64,000 nucleotides of DNA from assembly GCA_021613535.1 (NCBI GenBank), contig CP075494.1, positions 9,858,001-9,922,000 of the forward strand. Direction: 5' to 3'. Source of the DNA: Adineta vaga. Its lineage: Eukaryota > Rotifera. Numbering within the stretch: the first letter of the stretch is position 1; each line of letters begins with the position of its first letter. The position numbers were made by a program, and so were the translations under genes. Below the pieces are notes generated by a model, which worked only from the letters and a program-made list of their open reading frames with translations, was not told where the DNA came from and did no database searches. This document shows, in pieces, positions 54,752 to 64,000 of this stretch.

Positions 54752-55544
54752 ATGTTGATGAAGTCACTAGTCGTACTTGTACTTTTTCTTCAATTTGCAA
54801 CAGCAATCCCTATGACTATTTATTATTGAGCTGAATATTTTCCATTTGATCCTTCTAATCTCATAATTAGTATATCATCGATGACAACATTCTGCGAATG
54901 TACATGTCAATGTTACCATAATTTATCATGTATCACTGGTAATTTCAACGATGTGTATGATCAATACAATGGAGAATTATACAAATCTCTGATCATCACC
55001 AGGATATGGTAGTTCTGTTAATTTTGCTTTTAGTACATGTGCTTCTGTTGATTGTTACATGAATTTAATTCAAAGTAGTTTTACAATATCTGCTTGGATA
55101 TGGATATGGATTGGTTCACCTTTTGATCTTGCTATCACATATCATTACTTCATGTTATTTGCTCATTGTGGTATAACAGCAAGTGATAAATGGTTATATT
55201 CGATTAGGATTTGTTGATGATGATTTAGTAGGTACACAATTCAATTGAAATTACAACAATAGTATTATGTTACTTATGTCTATACGAATGTCGGTGTTAT
55301 TCTTCAGGTAGATTTATATGAATGATACGTTGATGAATAAAAATAATGGAAGCAATGATTATGTTGACAGTGATAAATTTAATCGAATTACAATTGGAAG
55401 TTGTTATGAATCAAATTTCTGTGTTGGAAATGAAAGTAGAATATCAAGTTCTGTATTCGGAGGCAAGACTGATGAATTTAAGATCTATTGTCGAAAATTA
55501 ACAAAAACTGAGATATGTTCATTGTCAAGCAGTACTTCATGTTA
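54752..55544 (+). pseudogene. LamG-like secreted protein pseudogene, right copy
   Basis: Counterpart of 24154-24869 with the same early TGA and frameshifts. Unlike the left copy it keeps the end of the domain after FGGKTDEFKIY, with a final CRKLTKTEIC and a stop at 55543-55545. That ending matches the usual close of LamG domains, so this is the more complete copy. Confidence 0.65.
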
Positions 55545-55944
55545 AGAAATGGACTCGAAATACTTTTCTATATTTATTTTTAATATTCTAAATAATAAAA
55601 TTTTTATTCAATTACTGAGGGTTTTATTGCTTCTTAGGATGATCAATGACTGATCACATTAAATAAACGCATTTGATCATCGACAATATACTAAATAACC
55701 TACGCAATGTGAAATAAGTTTCCCACGGGGGACGTTGATTTATCTAATATTAGAGGAAAAACGACGGATTGCGTAGTTATTGATTTATTTGTTTAGTGAT
55801 GAGAAAGGTAACGTGCGTCATTCGAGGACGAAATCTATTTTGGTACCTTTGTTTACTATTTGTATAAATACATACTTCGAAGAGTACAAATCGAAAAAAA
55901 CGATATTTGATTTTGGCGAATTTTATACTTTATGTTCATTTTTC
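55545..55944. other. Upstream region of the multidomain chitinase-nuclease gene
   Basis: About 400 bp of AT-rich sequence unique to the right arm. It should hold the promoter of the gene starting at 55945. No clear TATA box or other factor site is recognised. Confidence 0.4.
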
Positions 55945-58900
55945 ATGGAAACGAAAGTGAATATATACTTACTAGTACTTACTATTTCATCTGGATTTAT
56001 CGATAAAAGTAAAAGAGATAGTTTTAGAAATCTTTGTCAAATTAAATATCTCCGTTTCTATTCTAGCGATAGGTCAAAATTGTAAAACTGCAGGATGTCC
56101 TAATAATTTGTGTTGTTCAGATTTTGGCTTGTAAGAAAATTATTTCAATCTAATATCAATCATAATCAATCTATTATAGTTGCGGAAGTACACCAGAACA
56201 TTGCGGTTTCACAACAACGTCACCATCATTGAATAATACTATAACGATACGACGTACTGTATTTTTTTGTATGAAAATGTTTATATGTATTCGTTTCTTC
56301 CTTTAGCTGGTGATTGTAGAGTTTGTGGATGTACTGCACTTGGTGATTGTTGTTCTCCATTTGGTTTGTAAGTAGAAGAAAGAATATAAATTTGACATGT
56401 AAATTTTATTTTCATGTTTATTAAGTTGCGGAAATACAGCAGATCATTGTGCGAATCAAACTGTTGAGACACCCGAATCAACGCTGATTTCTCAAACTCG
56501 AAGTAATTTTATTTTCCTTTGTGAAGTTAAACATACATTTCATTTCTATACAGATGGTGATTGTCGAATATGTAATAATTGTGATGGAACACAAATCTGT
56601 TGTGAAAATACTGGAATGTAAGATTACTTGATTACTATATGTAGAGAAAAATCTTTATCTCTTTTTACTTTTAAAGTTGTGTCGATGAAGAAAAACAATG
56701 TATTGATAGTAGTTCAACAATTGCACCTCCGACAAATAAATGTCATCCTAATCCATCAAAGTTTTATAAAATATTTCATAACATTCATAATAAAGTTATT
56801 GATTGTAAAGAATTTTCAACCAATGCTAATGCTTCAACGATTGTTCAATGGTCACACAGTGAAACTCTCAATCAATTATGGCAATTTATTCCCATCAATC
56901 AAATAGCAGATACCTATTTGATTGTTTCAATTCAAACAAATAAAGCATTAACAGTAACAGAATCTAATAATCTTCAACAATGGTCTTATCAAACAGATAA
57001 TTTCAATCAATTATTTCATATTCAACAGGAAAATAATGAAAATGATTTATGTCGAATAGTTAATCTACAAACAAATAGATCGATTATTATTCAATCAAAT
57101 CTAAATGGACAACCGATTGAAATTGCAAAACAAGAAATAAGTAATGATTTCGTATGGAAACTGATTGAAACAGGTAAATTTTTGGTTAACAATGAATATT
57201 TAATACGATTATTTGTAGGCAATGCTAACAATCGTTATTGGAAAATCTATATTGATGAAAATCTTAATGAAATTTGTGAAGATAATGAAAATGAAAAGTC
57301 TACAGAAAAGTTAACAATAGAAAATTGTTTATATTGGTGTAATAAGGACAAACGAAAAGAATTTTGTATGTGGAATTCAAATGATAATGATGGTCAAATA
57401 GGTTATTGTATTGCAACAAATCAATGTCAAAATAAAACGAAAATAAAGATTGAAAATGAAAAATACCGAACTTATATCAATAGTAAATGAAATATTTGAA
57501 TTAAATTCAAAATATAAATTTTCAATTTTGATATTTTTACAGGACCTGATATGGATGTTTTTACAAATGATATTGATGCAGATACATCACTTACTTTTCC
57601 TACAGCATCATTTTCAAATTACATTGACTATACAAAATATCTTCTGATTTCTGCGAATAATTTTCTTATTCCATCTGAACCATTACGTTGTATTGAGTTC
57701 GATCCTCAAAAACAACGTATTCTTGTTTTTAATGAAACTAATGAAGGTATTCGATTTTGTGATTTATGTCCAAATCTTCCACCATTTGATAAATATGCTG
57801 ATTATATGATCAAAGCAAATCCATTGAATCAAATCGAAAATTCTCGATTTGATCAATGTTTTCTTGAATGTGTGCAAAATGTTCAATGTATTGGTTATTC
57901 ATATAATTCAAAGAATTTCACATGTTTAATATTTAAAGAAACAGAAATTATCGGAACAAGTGGATTAGTTTATCAACAAGAATGGATAACAGTTCTTGTC
58001 AAACAACCAATTGGAATCATTCAAAATTGGTTTTATAGACGAAATACAAGAATTGTGATTAGACTTCTCGATGCAATCAATCGAACTGAATCGGCTGATA
58101 CATTTTTAAAATGTTTAAATTTATGTAGTCATTCTCAAACTCCGTGTTTAGCAGTAACATATGATTTTCATTCAAAAATTTGTCAATTCTTTGAAAATAT
58201 GACAACAGATAATTGGATTCAATCATCTTACGGTTCAATATCGGCATTTCATTTCTCGTATCTCTATGGAGATACATCAAATCAATGGAAATTTATATCG
58301 GAAGATAAGAATTCCAATGAAGATTCATTAAAAAACGATTCAAGTAAAACATGTCGTTTACCAGATGATAAACCATCGGATGAATATGATATTTATTTCA
58401 ATTCCAATTGTTTAATTGGTGGTAAGAGTAAAAGAAAATCTTGTTGATAAGAATCTGTCTTATTTATTTAGGTGGTAATGGTTGTGATGAAAATGGTTGT
58501 CAATTATGTTTAAAATATAAAACTAATTTTGAACAAAATCTTCCACTCTGTCCTTCATCATTATCTAAAGCTGATAGTTTACAAAATATTGAAAATTGTA
58601 TGAAAATTTGTTCAAATCAATCGATCACTTGTTTAGGATTTGATTATGATCCAGCGACGTCAGTGTGTACTTATATTTCAACATATTCAAATTGGATAAG
58701 AAATAAAAAGAATCAAACAAAACGATATTTACTCTCATATCCATCAAAAACATTTCAGTTTCTTCCTGATTGTGAATTAATTTCGAGTTCAATATCACAA
58801 TCAACGACGGTTGATGAATGTTTAAGTACATGTGGAAATGAATGTCAAAAAGTATCTTATAATTACAAAACATCTCAATGTAAAACAGGTGGATATTCAA

Positions 58901-61900
58901 CAGGAATATCACGAATTGATTCTCAAATCGATTCACATTGTTTTATAAGAAATTTCAATGGAAACAATGATTTGACATCAATACGAATGGCATTTTATCG
59001 TTATTTAGGTGTTGAATTAAAAGTTTCATCATTGAATGAAATCTCGTATCAATGTCAAGGAGATTGTTCGAATGAATTGAATCAATGTTTAGAAAATTGT
59101 TTACAATCGAATGAATGTCAATATATTTCAATTACATATACAAATGCAAATTCATTTCTTTGTAAATTATTCAAAAATATCATCAATGAAACAACAGATT
59201 TTGTTGCAAACAATTTCTCCGAAATATATTATCGATATTTTGATGTGAATTTGAATTTATCGACAGTTGATGCAATGCCTATATTTCAAGCGGAATCTGA
59301 TTTAGCACAATGTTATGATCAAACAAGAACTGGCAAGAAAAATGAACAAACATATTCGACATTAGAAGGTTTTAAAGATTCATTGGAAATATCAAGTAAT
59401 GATACTGAACAAAATCAGAATAGTTTAACGAAAAAACGTCGACGACGATCGATATTTTCTGATATTGGCAATTTCTTCAAGGACAATATTATCGATCCTG
59501 TTATTGATACTGTCGTAGATATTGTCGAAACACCTATTCAAATTGGTAAAGCAATTGGTTCAGCTATTTCTGGTGATACAGAACAAGCGAAAAAAGATCT
59601 TCTTGAAATTGGAATTGTGCAAGATGCAATTAGTTTAGGAGAAAATGCAGTGGAATTCGGTAAAGCATTAGGAAAAGGGGATCTTGCAGGTGCGGGTGAA
59701 GCTTTATTGAATGTTGGAGCTGATGCATTAAGTTTTGTACCAATACCAGGAGGAAAAGTAATTGGAAGTATTGGAAAGAATGGAATTAAAAATGGATTGA
59801 AAGGTTCCAAAAAAGATTCCAAACCAACATCAAATGATAGGCAAGAGGATGATAACAGAAGATCGGAAGATGAAAATGATAGACAATGTAGTTTGGTGGT
59901 AAGTGAAAGAAAATTTTGGTTTTTCTTATTTTCTAACAATTATGATGTACGTATTTTAGACACGTCGAAAACGAGCTGATGGTACTGGTAAACGTAAATG
60001 TGATAATAATGATAATAATCAACAACAGTAAGTTTAACCTGAAGAATGCTTATTTATATGAATTAACTTTTTTTTATTAAGAAACAATCCAAAATGTCAA
60101 AGGCCAAAGATAACATTTTTATTAGAAATTGGCGATTGTCATATGAAATCAATTGGTAAAAAATGTGAATGGATATGTAAAGCTGGTTATAATGAATCTG
60201 CTGCAGATGGTGCATCTTGTGATCGACAGAAATCTAAAAATAAGAATGCAGTATGGGACCCAAAACCAGCATGTAATCCTCAACAATGTGGTACAGGAAA
60301 TAATCCATATATATCAGTTGAAACAGATGGAATTGTAGCTTTTACAATATATTATGATAAAAAACGAAAATTACCTATATGGTCATTTTGTATTCATGAT
60401 TCGAAAAATCGTGTAACGAAAGATCTTAAAGTTGAACGTGGTGGTAGTTTTTATAAGCATCCATGTCCACAATTAATATCAGATCAACCATCAGATGATC
60501 ATTATACACATTCTGGATACGATCGTGGACATTTAACTCCATCAGATGCTCATCGATATTCCGACAAAGCATCAAAATCTTCAAATTTTTTTATTAATGT
60601 AGCACCACAAGATCCATTTACAAATCAAGATTTCTGGAAAAAAATTGAAGCACATCTTTTATGTCATAATAATAAATATCCAGCAAGTTTAGTTGCTACT
60701 GGTATTTGTCCTGATTCAAGAGGTAAAACCAAATCTCTTCAAAAATTAGATATTCCAAGTTGTTTTTGGAAAATGATTTGTTATATTCGAGATGGTAAAA
60801 CACATGTTGTTGGTTTTCTATCGGATAATAAACTTATTGAGGAAAGACATTCTGCAGATTATAATAATACAAAAAGTGCAATATTTCGACCTGTTTCTCA
60901 ACAAACTATTAGAGATCTTTTGAAAGGTGATGCTAATTATGCGAAAAATCCATTCGATTCAAGTGTATTATCAAAATCGAATAAAGGTATTTTAAAAAAA
61001 TGAAATTCATTCATATTTAAGTCTTTTTTAATTATTTGTAGGTCGTGGAGCAATTTTAGTACAACCCAGTTTATGTGCAAATGCATTAACATTAGATCAA
61101 ACTGAATCTGATGCATGGTACAATGATTTTATGGGTATTAAAAAAGGTTCAACAAAAACAAAAAGACAAGCAAGTGATATTTTTAACTCTCGAGGATGTT
61201 CAGCATCAGAAGCTCAAGCAATGGCATTATTTATGGGTCTAAAGTCACTTGATGTAACAGATGAAGAAGATATTGTACCAGATGATAGGAATAGTGATGA
61301 AAGTGATTTAGGGGATGAAGATGATGATGATGGTACTGATGGTCGTCCACAAGCAGCTAATTGTGGTAAACGAATTATTGGTTATTATCCAAGTTGGGGA
61401 ACAGGAAAAATTTCCGGAAAACATATTCGTCGTTTAACACATATTATCTATGCTTTCTTTGAAGTTGATAGCAGTGGACAAGTCTTTCTTGGTAGTGCAG
61501 ATCGAACACATAGTCAAGATGTCGGAAAAGATATTGAAATTGCGAAAAAACGTTTAGATCATCTATTAAAATTGAAACAAATTTATCCCGAACAAAAATA
61601 TATGTTTGCTGTTGGTGGATGGGAGAACTCGCAATATTTCAGTTCAATTGCTCAATCACCTGATAAACGTCTTCGATTTATTGCATCATCGTTAAAATTA
61701 CTTGATGAATATGATCTTGATGGTATTGATATTGATTGGGAACATCCAGTAACAGGTGGAGCTGTCGAAGGTATTCCAGATGATAAAGAAAATTATGTTT
61801 TATTCATGAAAGAAATTCGACAAGCATTAGATCAACATAGTGGTAGTGAAGGAAAATATCTGCTATCATTTGCATCAGCTGCAGGACAATGGACACTTGA

Positions 61901-63224
61901 TCCAGGTTATAATCTTCCTGGATTATTAAAATATGCTGATTTTGTTAATATAATGACATATGATTTCTTTGGTGCATGGGAATCGAAATGGGGAGCATAT
62001 ACAGGACCACCAGCACCACTCTTTTTTGGAATGCCACCAAGATTTTCTGGTAAAACAAATGTTGATTGGACAGTTAAATATTATATGTGTAAAACAAATC
62101 AACCACATCAAATAAACATGGGTGTACCATTTTATGGTCGATATTGGAAGAATGTTCCAAGTGAACCAATAGATCCCACAGATGGTATGAGGAGAAAATA
62201 TAAAGAATTATTTAATTATTTGATATTTTCTGCTTTAGGTATGTGGCATAAAGCAAATGCTGTAAATGGTAAATTTGAAGGTGGTTATGCGCCATGGAAT
62301 GAAATAAAAAGTTCTTGGTTAACAAATCCAGCTTATAAACAAGAAAATCATGAAAAATCCAAATCATCTTATGCTTATAATGCTCAAGAAGGTATATTCT
62401 TAGGTTTTGAATCACCTGAATCATTACGAGATAAAGCAAAATATGCTGTGGATAAAAATGTTGGTGGATTAATGATATGGGCAATTGATCAAGATGATGA
62501 TGATTTAACAATGATGAATATTGTATCAACAGCTCCATTATGTCAAAATACTGATCCAAAAGCAACATTTTATAAATGTTCACCATTAAAAGATGAAAAA
62601 CGTTGGTGGACATTAGAAGATAGTGAAGAAAATGCTGGTATGTGCGGTCGATCAGCACCATTATATAGAGGTTATTATCCTGTTTGTGATCCTGATGATC
62701 CGGGTTATAGTTGTTGTAGTCCTGAAGGCTTTTGTGGATTTTCTGATAAACATTGTAAAAGTCCTGGTGTTAATTATGGTGAAAATCCTGATTTATTAGT
62801 TCAAGAACCTGTTCGTCCAACAATCAATCCTATTCTTTGGTATACACTCGATGCACCGGATGGTAAGCGCGGTCGATGTGGACGAGATGTACCTAAACTC
62901 GATAATGGTGAATATCCAATATGTAATCCTGATGATGCTAATGCTCACTGTTGTTCAAATGGTGGTTATTGTGGAGCTGGTAAAGAATTTTGTGAATGTG
63001 AAGAATGTATTGATTTCAAAAACGATCCAAAGTTTCGATTCAAACCAAAACAATGGACTGATGATGGAAAATGTGGTAAAAATGCTCCACAAGTCAATGG
63101 TCAAATGGCTATTTGTAATCCTGATTCTAAAACAGCATATTGTTGTTCATCGTCAGGTTACTGTGGTTCAGGTGCTGAATTTTGTGATTGTGAAGGATGT
63201 GTCAATTACAAGAATAAGAACTGA
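55945..63224 (+). CDS. Secreted chitin-binding/ricin/PAN/nuclease/GH18 multidomain protein
   Basis: Thirteen inferred exons keep one frame for about 2205 residues: 55945-56008, 56067-56130, 56180-56253, 56307-56367, 56426-56502, 56554-56617, 56677-57482, 57543-58421, 58472-59898, 59960-60027, 60082-60986, 61042-62184 and 62239-63224. After a signal peptide (METKVNIYLLVLTISSG) come three hevein-like chitin-binding modules (CCSDFG, CCSPFG, CCENTG; to about residue 150), a ricin-like region (about 155-400) and about five PAN-like Cys repeats. A polybasic KKRRRR site (about 1018) precedes a Gly/Ala-rich hydrophobic segment; a second site, RRKRA, lies near 1175. Then come a Sushi-like module, a DNA/RNA non-specific endonuclease with GYDRGHLTPSDAH (about 1340) and NVAPQ, an acidic linker, a GH18 chitinase with DGIDIDWE (about 1724), and three C-terminal chitin-binding modules. 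Catalytic motifs are intact. Predicted role: secreted effector against chitinous targets (inference). Confidence 0.85.
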
Positions 63225-63873
63225 CTTTTTATGTAAATATTTTGTTTTTTATTAATAAAATTTCAAGAAAAAATTTACATTAAATTCATCTCGAACATTC
63301 CAATATAGTTAAAAATCATTGTAAACAAAATAAGTCTTGTATCAAATCTTTTCAATTAAATTTATGATGTTACACAAAATATTGTTTCGAAAAATAGAAA
63401 GCTTCATATTTGTCCACGCCCATGTTAATAGTCATAGTATTCATATTTACCTGTTACATTACTTGCGTTGTCTATGATATTTTATAACATGTGTTTCGTA
63501 CTTGTTTTCACCTTCATTGGGTACATATTATAAACATACTGAAATAGTTTTTTTTCTTCGTCATACATATACAGCGAGAATCGTTTTGATTTCTATAGTA
63601 ATATTCTTCTTCGAGAAATTCCGAAACGATACCTTTTATTATCAATTATAAAAATATCACTCGCCCTCTTTTTGCAAGTCATATTACAAAAAATAAATAA
63701 GCGAGATATTTTTCTTTTCTTCTCTTTTTTTTTAATTTAAGGTGATCAGTAATAATGCAAAGAAAAATAAATATCAAGGATATATTTGTATCAATACAAG
63801 AGAAAGAAGTCGGTTCGACATGGTCCATAACCACTGCCACATTGCTTCTTATTAATCATTCGAAAGAACAAAT
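63225..63873. other. 3' region of the multidomain gene and promoter of right two-TM copy
   Basis: An AATAAA at about 63255-63260 follows the stop by 30 bases. From 63416 the sequence is the inverted counterpart of 23178-23635, upstream of the two-TM gene. Confidence 0.5.
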
Positions 63874-64000
63874 ATGTATATTTCTGATACTGTTAGATTA
63901 AATCATCGAATTTATTCAGCATTACGTTGTGGAACGACTTATTTATTTTTCTTATTAATTCCATGCATTATCTGGAGTTTAAAATCAGCAGTGTCTTATG
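63416..64000. repeat. Inverted-repeat arm, outer block, right copy
   Basis: Reverse complement of 23051-23635, continuing to the window edge. The boundary at 63416 lies 191 bases after the stop of the multidomain gene. Confidence 0.9.
63874..64000 (+). CDS. Two-transmembrane protein, right copy, partial
   Basis: The 5' part of the gene seen at 22514-23177: MYISDTVRLNHRIYSALRCG and the first membrane helix. The frame is open to the window edge, with the same residues as the left copy over 42 codons. The rest lies outside the window. Confidence 0.8.
   Translation, partial: MYISDTVRLNHRIYSALRCGTTYLFFLLIPCIIWSLKSAVSY

Larger units (their letters stand above)
51524..55467. repeat. Inverted-repeat arm, inner block, right copy
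   Basis: Reverse complement of 24154-27873 with about 1-3 percent visible differences by eye and one 225-bp insertion (MITE plus TA). It carries fold-back copies E and F, the Ctr gene and the LamG pseudogene. Confidence 0.93.

Noticed and set aside
57450-57647. Separate small genes at 57450-57647 and 58441-59979
   Set aside because: These are parts of exons of the 55945-63224 gene extended into introns; donors and acceptors join them in frame.
59538-59939. 133-residue minus-strand frame opposite exon 9 of the multidomain gene
   Set aside because: It is a shadow of a biased coding region; the plus strand has matched splice phases and domains.
1-64000. tRNA, rRNA or CRISPR arrays
   Set aside because: I found no cloverleaf with conserved loop sequences, no rRNA core sequence and no regular spacer array. 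The tandem-looking repeats are LRR exons or transposable elements.

Overview
The window is AT-rich metazoan nuclear DNA and most probably comes from a bdelloid rotifer (genus not determinable here). The pointers are: protostome-animal genes (innexin, intersectin, CBP/p300, Ly6, FABP); many introns of only about 50-65 bp with GT-AG ends; an arginine-ADP-ribosyltransferase fused to leucine-rich repeats; TGTGGG-type telomere-like motifs; large inverted repeats; and a complex secreted chitinase/nuclease protein of mixed ancestry.

Layout. 1-2057 is the 3' end of a CBP/p300 acetyltransferase. 2829-3569 holds minus-strand gene relics, including the C-terminal end of an ABCB-type ABC transporter. 4696-12050 is a plus-strand cluster: SLC13 carboxylate/sulfate transporter, NOP2 rRNA methyltransferase, innexin. 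12281-15703 is a minus-strand set: SGNH hydrolase, FABP, a 58-residue ORF, and a small membrane protein. 15426-20100 is a rearranged locus in which an 834-bp direct duplication flanks about 3 kb carrying an orphan gene with a clear TATA box and two telomere-like hairpins; a 2OG-Fe(II) oxygenase with an F-box-like segment follows to 22189.

From about 23 kb outward the window has a large inverted repeat. A two-TM membrane protein gene, a LamG pseudogene and a Ctr copper transporter at 22.5-27.9 kb reappear inverted at 51.5-64 kb. The 23.6-kb spacer holds a Ly6 gene, an ART-LRR gene, a full-length long-form intersectin and a full-length LINE. At least five copies (six sites) of a 340-bp fold-back element lie in and around the arms. 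The LINE is inserted in one of them with a target-site duplication, and a near-perfect 223-bp palindromic MITE sits in the right arm only.

The outstanding locus is 55945-63224, found only in the right arm. It is one 13-exon gene for a secreted protein of about 2205 residues that joins hevein-type chitin-binding domains, a ricin-like region, PAN-like Cys repeats, a polybasic processing site with a hydrophobic Gly/Ala segment, a second polybasic site, a Sushi-like module, a DNA/RNA non-specific endonuclease, a GH18 chitinase and C-terminal chitin-binding domains. The architecture recalls chitin-targeting killer toxins and could be an antifungal effector; that role is inference. A second notable point is a 15-nt intersectin microexon with a GC donor inside SH3A, at what appears to be the position of the vertebrate neuronal microexon.
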